Positions 9,788 to 22,739 of a stretch of DNA of 64,000 nucleotides are shown here, one piece after another (the first letter of the stretch is position 1; every line of letters begins with the position of its first letter). The position numbers and the translations under genes are program-made. The notes beneath the pieces are model-generated. The model worked only from the letters and a program-made list of their open reading frames with translations. It did no database searches and was not told the DNA's origin. The DNA is from Synchiropus splendidus (Eukaryota; Chordata; Actinopteri; Syngnathiformes; Callionymidae). The stretch spans positions 17,200,501 through 17,264,500 of the forward strand of contig NC_071342.1 of NCBI RefSeq assembly GCF_027744825.2. Direction: 5' to 3'.

Positions 9788-10300
9788 CATTGTTATTTTT
9801 TGGTCATGTCCCCTTCGGGGCTTTGCAGATTTGTGTTGTATCTCTTTACTAAGGGGTTTCGATAATGGCCAAACATCTGCATATGACGTTGCCACGTCCG
9901 TGTGGTTACCATCTTTCATGCCTAAAAATAAGGCAAACCCCTTGTGGTGGTAGTCCTGCAATAGGTGGACTAAGCAGCTGCTTCGCTAGCTTAGCTTCCT
10001 CAATTTTTAGATATGCCGGCACCGACCTTAAGATTGAGGAATACATAGAATGCTTTGTGTATTTCCAACCAATAAAAAATGGTTGGCGTCCAAAGCGGCA
10101 AAAAAAGTGAACAAAAGGTACATTGTCTTTGTTAATGGTAAGGCTGCTCCGATCAGGGTTTGTGTGTGTTATACTTCAGTGTACGTGTATAATTGAACAC
10201 TATGCATAATATAGTTGATGTACTTACATGAATTTGCATACAGTGGCATATACTGTAGTTGTATCCCCTCTTTTATTTTTTATTCTTCCTATTATTATAA
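9788..10300. other. Intergenic sequence, possible decayed repeat
   Basis: Contains short palindromic words such as CCCCTTCGGGG and a GCTTCGCTAGCTTAGC stretch, suggesting further transposon debris. No family or gene was recognised. Confidence 0.3.
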
Positions 10301-10304
10301 TCAT

Positions 10305-10430
10305 TTCCCCCTGACTAAAAAAAAGGCCTAAAAAGTAGACAAAAACTCATTCAAGACATGGCTAAAATATGACTAAAAGTAATTGGAATTTTTGTCTAAA
10401 AGACTAGAACCAAGACTAAAACTGAAGATG
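10305..10430. repeat. Degenerate GACTAAAA-rich repeat
   Basis: The words GACTAAAA, GGCTAAAA and GTCTAAAAGACTAGAACC recur within about 120 bp, like the CTAAAACTAAGACTAAA repeats common in fish DNA transposons. No termini are visible. Confidence 0.35.
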
Positions 10431-10529
10431 CTTCTGAAAAAATGTTACTGTGGAGGTGAAACAAGCTCCGCACTCCCCTGGGTTGCTGCCCAGTCGGCTG
10501 CAAACCAAACAGTAGCGGTTCTACAAAAG

Positions 10530-10554
10530 TTGACCTTGTAACAGCTACTTCCGA
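10530..10554 (-). repeat. 25-bp dispersed repeat, inverted partner of 6667-6691
   Basis: TTGACCTTGTAACAGCTACT followed by TCC is the reverse complement of the intron 1 sequence, about 3.9 kb away on the other side of the predicted sptlc3 promoter. Confidence 0.75.
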
Positions 10555-10619
10555 CTCATGTCTCACTCGTATTCTCATTATTTTGTCATTCGTTTGCTGT
10601 CCATGGTGTCAAGTATCGA

Positions 10620-13165
10620 GTGCACCCGGCTTTGACCGTCTTCATGGCACTCCTCAGTACAACGTGTGATTTACTGAACGCTGCTTTTGCATAATGCGAA
10701 AAGCAGCGTGAGGATCTATCTGCATTGAAAGAGTGTCTCATTAGTAAGTCACATAGAGACATACATAGACCTTAACATTTAGTTTTGAGGGATAGTTTTG
10801 AGGAGTAAGATTGAGTTTGATGGTCAAGGATTGAGGATCAAGGAATAAATTGGAATTCACCCTGGATTTTAACATATTTTCCCGGTATTTAGAAACCGTT
10901 TTTTCAGAAGAATCTTCATAGAAGTACATGGATGGAGCCTGTTCTTCTCCCTCTGTTCTATCTAGCAACTATTATCAGCTAGGAAGACAGGTGATGATAG
11001 TTCTTCACTCAATAAGCGACACAAAGCTTGTGGCACCGTGGTTCAGGACTCCTCAGAATACAGTACAAATTGCATCCCTTATTGGTTCAATAAAAGGGAC
11101 TCTTCATCCCCTATGTAAAATAGGGGACGACTCCCCACACAACACCTCTTACTGTATTTGTTGGCAAAAGAAGGCTTGCTGCTAAAATAACAGCAGAGAT
11201 TGGACCATGGCTGAAACATGGGAGGGTGAGATTACAGGTTTCAAACACAACCACAAATGTTGGCACCTGTTTACTGCTGGTCTTGCCGCTCTGGATTAGC
11301 ATCACCTGGGGGGGGATTCTCCCAGACTCTTTACCCAGAGGTTCCTACTGACGTCAGGCAGTGTAGACTACTGACGTGGTGCATTCAGATGGGTCTAAAG
11401 TCTTGTCATTTTAACAACCTAAAGCAATCCAAATAGAGCTATAGACAGCAGTGCACGTTCTTATGAGATCATCTTTGGCAAGACAAGGTTTCTCATTCCT
11501 TTTTATTGTGGGCAGTCCCAGAAGAGGTGGAGTGGACTCTGGGGATGGACTTTTAAAACTACAGCTGACAATGCATGAATCCACTGAAAAAGCTTTCCTT
11601 AATACAGTGGAGGAGTTCAGAGTGAATTATGGGTTATCACAGAAAAATAGCCTCTCCCTCCACCTAGTGCAAGTGAGGAGAATCGACACCTGTCATACTG
11701 TTAACCTGGAATATACTATTTCCTTGAACACATTTGTAGGTTTTTCCCCACATTGCTGGTTGGCGAGTTCAACCTCTCCAGGATGGAGGTGTTTTGAGAT
11801 GAACCCGTGCCACGCCGTGCTGTCTGAAGCCAGTCGCAACACAGTGCTATATTTAAACCCCCCCTGGGGTGCCATTAAATCATGAAATTCCCTCGTCAGG
11901 GTTGGTTGGCCTCATTTAAGACTCACATCATACAGCATTAAGGAAACACATGAAAAGGGGAAATATTGCATTTTTGTCTATCGTGCTATCTTGCCTTTTA
12001 TTATTTCATCCCCAGGCAGACATTCTGATCACGTCGATGTAAGCGCAGAATAAGCGGGGATTCCAGGTGGAATGGCAGGAGGAGGATGTTACATTGTGTG
12101 ATGTGATTGTGTGTTTCTGCTTGGGTGCCGTCTTGACTGTGACGTGTCAAAGCTCCATCCGTTTCAGAGAGATGAGAAAATCATAGAAGGTTGACGCGTT
12201 TAGTGGCTCTATTGTTGTTGTTGTTTCTGTAAGTGGAAGTGAAATTGTGTTTCACTTAACTAAATACAACTTGAATTGTGTTTCTTTTAGGAAGAATAGA
12301 AAAAAAAGAGCGTGAGACATCACTTTGTATTAAATCCTTATGGACCATAAAATGTTTTTGTGGTGGCTTTGTTTGCAACTCTACACACGTGAAACTCCAA
12401 AATCAGTCCGGCAAGACGATAGACACTGGAGTCAGTTCGCTCCTGCCGATGCAGCACTTTCAGTGGGTGTTCGCATCCAGAGGGGATGTGGGATTTTGCT
12501 GATTCTTTTTGGATGCCAGTGGGAGATGGGGAGACAAATACAGAGGCCACGAGGCATATTTAAAGGCTGGGTGGGAGAATCTGAGATTGGGGCATGAAAG
12601 GTTAAAGTGCTCGGGAGTGTCACCGTGACTGGGAAGCAGAATGAGGATGAGGGGAGTTGATGGGTAAGACGGAGAAATGCTCGAGAGTGAGTAATCAGAA
12701 AATGGGTCATGTGTCACTCCGGCGAAGAGCATTACTCAATTCTTTTACTATGTGGAATGCAATATTCAAACTCAGTTTCATTTCAGAATAAGTTTTGTTT
12801 TCCTCCCTAAGACTTTCACTTTAGATTGCATAGTCTGAGGTGAATTGCACTGTTTCCCTAACTATCTGGTTTGTATTATGGGGTGGGATAGTTGAAGTTA
12901 TCGGACGCTGTCTTACTGCCAATAGTGTATCTCATCTTGCCTTAATGTATCATACCAAATTGTATCATACCAATTTTTTTTTTTTTACTTGCCACTTTGA
13001 CACGAAGGGGATCCTAAGTAAATCTCTTTGATGGTATCAATCATTCTTTTTATCTCAGATATCATAGTGTCATGGACATCATGGAAAAATGTGGAAAAAT
13101 GCACTCATTTATGTGAATAAAAAACCTAGAAGATTTATATTTACAATCACATTGAAACATATAAC
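10620..13165. other. Intergenic sequence without recognised genes
   Basis: The longest open frame (11451-11885, plus, 144 codons) has no recognisable domain and no splice context. The rest is mixed low-complexity and apparently unique sequence. Confidence 0.55.
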
Positions 13166-13169
13166 ACTC

Positions 13170-13692
13170 CGAGGACCTCAAATAGGAGCTGACCATCAGG
13201 AAGGCCCAGCAGAGAATGTTCTTCTTGAGGCAGTTACGAAAACTACGACTGCCGACGAAGTTACTGGTGGAGATCTACACGGCCAACCTCCAGTCCATTC
13301 TCACCTCCTCCTCTATCACCGTCTGGTAAAACAGCGCCACCTCCAGGGACAAGAGCAGACTGCAGCGCATCGTTTGTTCTGCTGAGAAGGTGATCGGTTG
13401 CAGCCTCTTCAGGACCTCTATGTCTCCAGGACCCACAGACGTGAAGGTCGGATCAGAGCCAACCCTTCTCACCCTGGTCATGGACTGTTTCTTCCTCTTC
13501 CCTCTGGCAGGAGGCTACGGTCCATCCAGACCAGAACCTCCCGTCACAGGAACAGCCGTCGTGATCAGCCTTTATTGTTTGTGGGTTATTTATTTATTAG
13601 TTGTTTCTGTTTATTTTATTTTATTTTATTGATGACAGCACTTTCCTAGTTGGTGGGATCCCCACTGACCATGGCAATAAAGTTGTTTCTGG
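13170..13692 (+). mobile_element. 5'-truncated LINE, C-terminal reverse transcriptase region and 3' tail (L2/CR1-like)
   Basis: The forward translation resembles the C-terminus of a fish L2/CR1-group LINE polyprotein: a KAQQRMFFLRQLRK-type segment, then SRLQRIV-SAEKVIGCS, with frameshifts and stops between. It ends with ACCATGGCAATAAAGTTG. The same 3' end is found inverted at 24306-24845. The clade name is from recognition, not a search. It is inactive, because it is 5'-truncated and frame-broken. Confidence 0.8.
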
Positions 13693-16600
13693 TTTCCTGG
13701 TACAATGCTCAACATATATCCGTTTTTGATCAATTTATTTATTATTTTAGAGCACATGAAATGGACACAGCCTCAAGGCACCATATCCAGAGGGAGCATT
13801 TTTCCTCCTATCCCCAACCTTCATTCAAATCATCTGTCTCACCTCACCAACATTTTTCCAAATATGGCTGCATTATTTGACATTTTCCAATGACCTTTAA
13901 ATGTCCGAAAAGCCCTACATTCAGACGCTCCTCGGAAGGTCCCCTCTCCGTCCATTCTGAACTGTGTTAGCGTGAAATATGGAGGCAGCAAATATGTCTT
14001 CTCTGGCATCATTGGCAGTAAACAAGATGTAGTGCTTGGAGTCCAAGTTCACATGATTACAAGAGAGAGGACGTTGGTTTTGGATGAGAAATGAAGCCAG
14101 GTATGATGATCACAATCCCCTTGTATGTATTGGAAGGATAATAAATGGAATTTGTAGTTTGAACATTAATCTGAATATAGTATGAAACAGGAAGGTCAGA
14201 AGTCGCTCTTTAGACAACCTCTGAAAAGGCACTTCTTTGTCATACTATTGTCAACGTTGAGTGTCTCATGCATAAAACTGTTCCCATGTGTACAGCTAGA
14301 ATGGAGTCCACCAGAACTTGCCTGTCAAATCGAAACTGTACCCCAGTATTGGCATGGTGTCAACAAATCTCTGCAAGACACCAGTCCCAGGAAGCTGTAA
14401 TGATAGTTTCTATCTACAGGGATTGTTCCGACTAGTCGCTCAGACAGTATGCACTAAATCTCGGCAGTGTCATCAACTATCCGTCCAGATAGGTTTGCTG
14501 GACAGTCAGAAGAGTCATCTCCTGGAGGAGGTGATCTGGTCACGTTGAGCTTGATGTATGGGCTGACAGGCGGATCTTAACAAATGGCCTCCCCTCTACT
14601 CCCTATGTGCAGACACACGCTCGAGTCACTGTCACTTCAGGCTAATGTGTCTGGGAATATAGATGAGCCTGCCATATATAGCATGAGGAGGAAGGTGTTA
14701 TGAGAAGACGAGGTTGCACTTTTTTTTTCTTTTTGCCACATTAGATGTGTCAAAACAGGGGATAAATGGGTGAACTTTAGAAGTGAGCCGGTTCAGTAGG
14801 ACATGCTTTTAGGGTTGCTGTTAATGTGAGTCAACAGATAGAGAAATAAGTGATGCAATATGTCCTTCGGAAAATTGTAAAAAAAAAAAAGAAGACAAGT
14901 CGTACAATGAGGTGGCGTTTTTTTAGTGTTATTTGTACTGCAACTAATGTCTTAGGGAGAAAAACAAATTGACTTTGTACGTCTGTTATGACTGTTTATG
15001 AGTCATTGTCTTGGATCTTTGGCGCCTCAGCATGAATACAAAAAATGAAACAAAACCTTCCATGCAGTTTCAAGTCAGACACAGATTTCAGAAGGCTCCC
15101 CGCAGAACGGCCTCAGTTGAGCCGTTTCAATTTTGTCCGGCTGCTTAGGAAGATTCACACTCTCTTGCTTTATCTGAGTCATGCTGTGAATGTGGGTGAC
15201 GCTGCACTGTGTCTTCCATCTGTATCTTTGCTCTTTGGCGATGAGATCAGTGCTTTTTGTTGGCCAATCATGTTTGAATGTTCTTAAAGTTCCCACTGAC
15301 TCACTCGTGTTTTGTGTCGCGCCGTGAGGAGAAATGAGAGAATCGTATTAAGGTGAATAACAAAAGGATAGTGGTCATGAAACACGATAATATTTGTTTT
15401 CTTATGGGTTTAAAACACTGCTGAACAGAAGTGATCACAACAAGCCAAGGGTCTGGGGGATCATCTACACAGCACCAGAACCAAGAGAAATGATGAACTT
15501 CTCCTGAATATAATTTGAAATTTAGTATTTAGTGATCTAAATTACTTGCACCACATGAAACCTTCTTGACAGCTGGTGACTGAAGCAAAATAACTACTCT
15601 TCATAAATAATTATTATTCAGTAAAAGGAGTTTTTAAGGAGTTTTTTGTTTGTATCCTGATAAAAACTACAAAAACTTTAATTCAATAAGTGTAGAAACA
15701 TATTCATGCAACCTTCATTTTCATCACAACCTAAAAAAAAAGATGTTTTCCGCCTCAACAGTCACAATAAATGAGTGTCAGAAATATGTTCTGAGCAAGG
15801 CTGGAATGCCTTTTATATGTGCATAAGTACACAAAGAGACACAGAAATAAAGGGAACAAGATAGCCAAAGGCAATGTTTTTTTTTTTTGAATGGCTGCAT
15901 AGTGTGCACAGTTATTATGAGAATATCAATCCACATTACTGCACACTTCAGTTCCACGCATTTACAACACGCTGCCAGTCCTCAATAGGGAATTGCACAG
16001 TTACTGTACTTAAGCATCACATTCAATATTAGTTTTTTTTTCTCTCTCAGTTCTGGCACAAAGAAGTGTTAATGAAAACTGTGGCCACTGAGAAATTGCA
16101 TTCTTAACAGAGAATGCGATTCCTGACCGCGGGTGCTTTTCATTGCTTTATGCGTTCGGCTAGTTAATGACTTCATATGGTTTCTATAGAGCACGTATGG
16201 GTACCAAAATGTTAATGAATGTATTTTATGACAGAAGGTTCGACAGGAGACTCATTTATGCCACATCAGTTTAATTCCTTCCTGAATAATATGAGACTTT
16301 AGGAAGTGCTTCACTTTCATATCTTCTAAGTTGGTGAGATGACCAAATCCGTCAGGAGAATTTGAGGCGGAACTTCTGTCGTTGCCTGTGGGGTCAACCG
16401 AGATTTGAAATAGCCTGGAATGTATTTTCGGAATAGTCATTACCTGTGATCAATGGGTGGTTCTGTGGACTCTAGCGTGACGCACCATCTGTCGCACTGG
16501 TGTTTTGGCCTTCTATCGCAAGGAACACTTGACAAAGGGCCTGCATGCATGGCACATTGGCGCCTCTTGACCAGTGTCCTTCTGCCACAGCCAATGGCTC

Positions 16601-18035
16601 CTGGTATCTTGCACTGAACCTCCGTCAGTAGCCTTGTGGTCGAACAAGCAACCTCCCTCCCATGGACGCGCCAAGCCTGGATATCTTCATTCCTGAACAG
16701 CCTCTGTGTATGGCACTGTGTCGCAGCAGTAAAGGGAAGCTTTATTGGACCTGACATTTATCCAATCATTTCAACTAAAAAGGTTATTTTCGCTTTTACT
16801 TCAACATTTTTTTAATTGAAAATCACAGAATTTTCGCATTTGCCTTTCAAATATTGACAACAGAGCCAAGCCTCACTGTGGATTCTGCTGACTGTGCTGG
16901 CAGTGAAACTGTATGGCTACCTACTGGTATGCCGCTGAATAGACTACCACAGTTCGGTGACTATATAGCATTAGCATGTGTAGCATTACTATCGCAGATC
17001 ACAAAACCGGCACCAGATGAGACATGCAGTTCTCCTGCCCCATGGTCAAGGGGCACTTAAGCTGCGGATTCCTCCAGTGTGGTGGTGTTTTAAGATGCTC
17101 GGTAGGAACATGAGCTCCATCTGCTGGGTGTGACTCAATAATGAAAAGTGTTTGTGGTACTCCTGCACCCCCTGTCTTCACGTCCCCATGAAACCTCATC
17201 TACCATCACTGTATTCAGCTATCCCTGCTTTGTCGGGCGAGAGACACACGTTATGTTGCATAGTGCGCGACCACTCTGCCGCTCGCAAACAAACACTCTG
17301 ATTCAGATGAAGTCAGTGCCTCACCAGTCTAGAACCTATCATAGAGACAACTCACATGGAGAAGGGTGGAGACAAAGTTATGGACATGTTGGACATAGAA
17401 GCACCAGCAGGGAGGGAACCAATGAAATCCATGGGTGCGGCAAATGAAATCATGAAGAGGAGAAGTGTGACTTGGGAGCATGTGCAGGGTAGGTTGAGGT
17501 AGAGGAGGCTGATTTTCTCTGGCAGAGCTCGTGTGGAAGAAGTAAAAGAAGCTTCCGGGGAAGAACCAGGTTGCCGTACGCTTGGTTCAAACAACGTCTG
17601 TCTGTGATGCCTGTGCCAGTTTGTTGCCTTGATCTGTATGAAGGCTTGAGAATAGCTTTGTGGGAAAAAAAGCAGCCAAAAAAAAATCACTGCGTAAGTG
17701 TTCCTCCCTCAAGTCATTTGAAAAATTCATTCTGAGTTGCTCCCCTAATTGCTTCTTATTTTAGTCGTGTTTATAAAGATGGACATACGACACGTAAGAG
17801 GAGAGGTTGCTCTCAGCACTTGAGGGAATAGGCAGAAATAGCATGGTCTCTCGTGGTCTGGTGCGATGTGAATTCATGTTTGCAAAACCTAATCTTCGTG
17901 TTCATGTCTACATTGAAGCCATAAAATGCTGTGTGATGACAAAATTGTAGTAGTTGAGGCCAGTGAGGTAGTGAGGTTTGGTAGGAATTGGGCTCTATAG
18001 CATCAACACTAGCATGTCATTGCACTTGTATTTAC
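13693..18035. other. Intergenic sequence without recognised genes
   Basis: No exon can be supported. Small A-tracts and T-tracts are present near 14720, 14880, 15880 and 16030. A possible decayed LINE fragment lies at about 17330-17570 (phrases like GAAATCCATGGGTGCGGCAA). The open frame at 16440-16757 (minus) has no recognised domain. Confidence 0.5.
17330..17570 (+). mobile_element. Degenerate LINE-like fragment
   Basis: GA-rich sequence with spacing and phrases (GGAGAAGGGTGGAGACAAAG, AACCAATGAAATCCATGGGT) like the decayed LINE fragments at 3040 and 39490. Weak support. Confidence 0.3.
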
Positions 18036-18125
18036 CGTATTTTCCGGACTATAAGCCGCTACTTTTTTGTTATGGTCTGAACCCTGCGGCTTATACGATG
18101 ATGTGGCTAACATTTGGATTTTTAC

Positions 18126-18250
18126 TAGGGATGCTCCAATCGATCTGCCACCCATTATGAAAGGCTGATCTCGGCATGATTGGTGAATGATGTGTCGCCG
18201 CTCGCTTAGCAACACCAAGCAGAGGTTTTCAGTCTGTCATGTAAAGTTTG
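18126..18250 (+). mobile_element. hAT-like terminal fragment nested in the pogo-like element
   Basis: CTAGGGATGCTCCAATCGAT followed by CTGCCACCCATTATGAAAGG resembles a hAT terminus with ATCGGCCGATC-type subterminal motifs. The other end was not found. Confidence 0.5.
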
Positions 18251-18298
18251 CGTCCTCATCACGTGGACGTTAAAAGGCGTGAACGCCACAAATTAAAT

Positions 18299-18600
18299 AC
18301 AAATAACATCTGACTTATGACCGGGATTGGTTCCGACCAACCGGTCATAAGTCAGATTGTACGTAAGTCGAATGCCATTCAAAATAGCCGACGCGAGGGT
18401 TATAGTTGCTACTGTAGTGGTAGATCGCTGCGTGAGATTCTGGGATACTGTGCTGCTGTAACTGTCGTACGTGATGCCGGGCTGCTACGTGCTGTGGCGC
18501 CAGACATTGAATATGGAAAAAAAAAAAAAAACATCTGATGGCCATGATCGTAAGTATGGGTGGACATAAATTGAGAGCTTAAGTCGGATGTTACTTGTAT
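18299..18600 (-). mobile_element. Hairpin-ended non-autonomous DNA transposon, copy B
   Basis: This is an inverted copy relative to A and C. Its window-left end is ACAAATAACATCTGACTTAT and its window-right end TAAGTCGGATGTTACTTGTA. The inner hairpin pairs CTTATGACCGGGATTGG with CCAACCGGTCATAAG (18312-18353). The internal GATGCCGGGCTGCTACGTGC and TGGCGCCAGACATTGAAT blocks are shared with copies A and C in reverse. Confidence 0.85.
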
Positions 18601-19373
18601 TTAAAACACCAGCATTTGACGGAGCACGGGGAGTTTTCCGTGCTCATGAAGGTGAAACTGTGGAACCAGCTGTCACTCGCAGACACTTACCGGTCCGAGT
18701 GTGACATTCGGAATGTTCAGCATATTGCCCAAGAAATAGTCATTAATTTCACCGAGTCAGATGACCAGCCTTTCTCTCTACTGAATCTTCTGCTGTTTTG
18801 TGTGTGTCAGATGCAGCGTTCTTTGGCCACCTGAATCTGAAACTTTTGCAACCGTCCAGAGTGGGAACTTTCATAAAAGAGGTTGAAGACAGCGGCTTCT
18901 GCTGAGTGCCCCCCCTGTCTCTTGGAGCATCCCTCATTTTTACAGTCTAAAGAGCGTCATGCTGGCATCAATATTGAGCCTCATCCCCACATCAAACCGA
19001 TGACATCACGGCTGTTTTACTTACCTTTAAAGAGCTCAAATTGCGCCATTTTGTCCGCAGCTCTGACAGAGACGATCTACTGGAGGGTGAAAACAGCACA
19101 TTTTCAATACTTAAAATGTAAATAAGACGTGAGGAGTTCATGATTTAAGTTCAGAACAGATTGTTTCATGAGTCAGTCTCGATACTGGACCCCGTTTTCA
19201 AAACTAGAACTAGATGATCACTAGAAGTGACCCTCATGCATTTTCTGTGGCACAGACAGCACCAGTGCACCCACGGCTTATAGACTGGTGCGGCCTTTGT
19301 ACGAAAAAGAACTATTTTCCTTTGTAAATTTCATGGGTGCGGCTAATATTCTAGTGCGCTCTATAGTACGGTA

Positions 19374-20525
19374 ATCCCAAAACAATGAAACAAGGCTCCG
19401 CTTAAGAAAAAATATTGACCTGAAATTTGTTGTCAATTTGACCTTCCTGGAATTCCTGGACAAATCCGAGCAAAACATTGGTCACTACTGTCTGAATCCC
19501 TGCAGCAGTTGAAGCAGGCTTCACACTCCAAGGTGCCGCGCGTTGGGTGCTAAAAGCAGCACTGCTAAAACCCGACCATATAAATCAGTAATGTGGCTCC
19601 TTATGTTTTAGTCTCGAGAAACTGCCCCTCTGTGTCACCATCACAGTGGAAGAAAAACAGCTTGCTGAAAAACCTTGCAGACGGCGAAGCTGGTGAATTT
19701 ATTCAACAAATACAGTAATGAACTGTGTTTTTTTCCCCCCCCCCTTTACACGGGGGAATATGGGACATGATAGCGGTTGGCTGTGACAGTGGTGGCAACA
19801 GGCATGTGACGCTGGCGGGGATGGGGGTGAAGTTGAAGCAAGTGACTGATGGGCATGTGTCGACCCTCCTCCTACTGAGAGGGGACAAGGGGGCTAGTTA
19901 ATTGGGGCGAGATGTAAAAGTGCCTGTCACACATCATCATCTTGACTAATATGTTTCGGGGCTAAATCAAGCTGGAGCGTTGAACGAAAAAAAAAAAAAG
20001 CGAATGGATGTTCATGCACAACATGAGAGATATTCTAGCTGGATATTACACCCATAAATGACAGATCCACTCTCATTCAGTAACGTCACCGAGGCATGGA
20101 CATCAATGTGAGTGGGTGGACATTCCATTATATACTTCATTAAGACACTATGAATAGAGAAATAAGCACAATAGGAAAATTATATTAGCTCTATGTGCAT
20201 CACGAATATGAAGTCTGATGAACAGGAATGCGACAAGACAAGATGAGTTCCCTTAGTTCTCTCACTGGGTGAGATGTCAACACGAAATACTGCAATGTGA
20301 AAAAATAACTGCATGAAAACACCAGAGATTTTAAGGAAAAGCACATATTAGATTCTTGACCTCCCAGTTGGTCAACGTAAAATGCAAGGGGGAGGATTGT
20401 CAAACCTTTTCAGGTTATCATAGGACAGTTGGGTACTGCATTTCTTTCTCCTGACAAACAGGATGTGTGATTTGTTTTTTGGAAATTGTATGTTGTTTTT
20501 GTTTGCGGTCACACTAGGAAAAAAA
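19374..20525. other. Intergenic sequence without recognised genes
   Basis: Contains a C-run at about 19735-19744 and an A-run at about 19986-19999. No exon or repeat family was recognised. Confidence 0.5.
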
Positions 20526-20710
20526 TAGTGATGAGTAGTTGAGGTTTCATGAAACAGTGTCCTGATGGCACTGTCTAGCTGTCTGAGTAATTTAATGAAA
20601 CCTCACACCATTTCTAAGCCAAGAGCGCCATCAAGTGGCCTCAGAAAATGAGGACACTGTTTCATCCACCATGCGATACTGTTTCATAATACCTCATCTA
20701 ACCATCACTA
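20526..20710 (+). mobile_element. Short hAT-like MITE
   Basis: The element is 185 bp with ends TAGTGATGAGTAGTTGAGG and CCTCATCTAACCATCACTA, which are inverted repeats of each other with a few mismatches. Internal ATGAAACAGT/ACTGTTTCAT words are also inverted. It is the same family as the partial copy at 4077. An 8-bp target duplication is not evident. Confidence 0.75.
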
Positions 20711-22739
20711 CTTCTAAGCAATATTCCAAGAAGAGCTGATGAAAATGAATGTTTTTAGGTCAGATGTTATGTTAAATTTGCAAGCCAGACACCAGATCAA
20801 CTTTGATCATGAGTAGACTGCAAACTAGACAGTCTAGAAGGAGTGAAGACAAGCACAGATGAAATTCCAAAGGTTCTGAGTCCCAAGAAGAGGATGGGTA
20901 GATGCTGGAGCAAGTGAGTTCGAGTAAAGATACATAGTTGTAAACCATCTGAGGTTGGATGAATGATGCTTAGCAGGTAAAAATCATGGCAAAAACTCGA
21001 TGACACTTCAGCTAACACAGAGAAAAACACAGAAGAAGGTGAACCTCATCATATCTATAAGGATCATGAAACATTCTGTCAGTTACATTCAGCAATTTCT
21101 TCATATTACGTATATTTCTCAAGTTGCAGGTATACTTGTTCATATTTTATCGCACCTCATTTAAGTGAATGGCTTACAATGGCAGTACAATGGGGTAATA
21201 GAAAGTGAAATAAAAGAGCCATCCCCGTGAGAAAAGACACTGCTCCAATTTTCAGTTTCTCAGATGACAGCAAAACAGTTTCTCTCACTACAAGGCAAGT
21301 TATATAAAACCTGTGAGATCAGATCTCCCTCCAATCCTTTCAACTTGGTCTCTGGAACCATACGGCACCACCAAGCTACTCACACCTGCTTCTTCCTCAT
21401 GATTTGCCAAGTCATTCTAGTCGGGCAGGTTGTTCAAGAATAGAACATTCATGTGTTAGTTGTTAGTGTGGATGATGTCTCTAAAGTTGTGAGGACCACT
21501 TTAGTATAAGTACAGACATAGTTGACATCTATTCAGTGGTGAGTGGCTACAGTCATGTACTGTATACACAACTTCAGCAAGAAAGTGAGACTCTACAGTT
21601 ATATTCTTCAGGTGAAGACTTAAGCCACTAAAGTGACCTTTCAAATATATTCTACAGATTGGTCATTTCAAACAAAGGGCTCAAATATTTTTTGCATCAG
21701 TTATGAGCCATGCAGCGTTGTGCTGAAAGTAGAAGCATGTGGTGCAGTGAATCTGCTGCAGTGCTGTGGTCCTACGGTGATGACGGTGCAAAGCTCCCGT
21801 CCTCTGCTTTCAGGTGGTTTTTGAATTTTCTACATATGAAATCATATCAAAATCGACTTGCTTATCAAACCCCCCAGTGTGTGAACAATAACTGCCAATG
21901 TCCTTGTCAAAAGCGCAGCGATACATTTCAGGAATGAATGAAACAATCGGCTGAATTGTTTCCGCACTTTCATTTTCTTGAACCCCGCAGTTACAACACA
22001 TAAAACCAATTAGTACCCTGCTTTGTTGGAGTGGCTTTCAAAAGGCGATTATATCGCGTTGCCTTAATCGGCTCGCTGGAGAAAATAGAAATCATTATTG
22101 ATATTAGCGGGAAGTGACACCCTTCCGCTGTCATCAAGCAGCAGGTGGCTCACTGGCCTTGAGGTGTGCAGTGGGCGCTCTGTGAGGCCGTCCTTGTCTC
22201 GCGATGGGACACCAGCCGAGGCAGGCTCATTCGCTCGCTGCCCTCTCAGCCAGATGTAGCTCTTCATAATTAACCAAGTGAGACGGGCGTACAGTTTTTT
22301 TTTCTGTTTCGCCTTAAGACCACAAGATGTTCACGGTTGTGCTTGCAGACAGTGTGTGAAAGAGAGAGTGACAGTGAGGTTTATTGCTGAGACTTCAGAC
22401 CGGACTCCAGAGGCCTTCCTGGTGTTAATTGAAGGGTAATGCGATTTGTTTTGCAGGCTCTCGCTGCCCTCGTCGACTGAATCTTATCCCGAGCGATCGC
22501 ACTCTAATGGCCCCTAGCTCAATCAGTGTGCTTTAAACAGCACAAAACAAATGATATTATGAATTCATTATTCTTGGGAGAAGTGTCCTTTAGCCCGAGA
22601 AACTGCTGTTACAAAGTGGAGAGGCTTGATCGACTTTTTGCTCATGAATAGGTTTGACTTTGCCCGCAAAACTAAATAAATATGTGAAGCTTAAGGCCTG
22701 TTCTGAACAGATTATAGTGAAAGTTTTCTGGAAATGTTA
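20711..22739. other. Intergenic sequence without recognised genes
   Basis: No exon is supported. The last part (22030-22570) is free of repeat signatures, with CG-containing and TAAT-containing words (TGTTAATTGAAGGGTAATGC, GAATTCATTATTC). It may hold conserved non-coding sequence, but that is not testable here. Confidence 0.45.

Larger units (their letters stand above)
18036..19373 (+). mobile_element. Pogo/Tc1-like element split by nested insertions
   Basis: The left end TACCGTATTTTCCGGACTAT followed by AAGCCGC is the well-known terminus of a fish pogo-like family. The right end, reverse-complemented, reads TACCGTACTATAGAGCGCAC and then AATATTAGCCGCACCC. Between them lie a hAT-like fragment (18126-18250) and hairpin-element copy B (18299-18600), both apparently inserted later. 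The remaining interior has no intact transposase. Confidence 0.65.

Noticed and set aside
11451..11885. 144-codon plus-strand frame
   Set aside because: No recognisable domain, with a shadow frame on the opposite strand and no splice-site context that suggests an exon.
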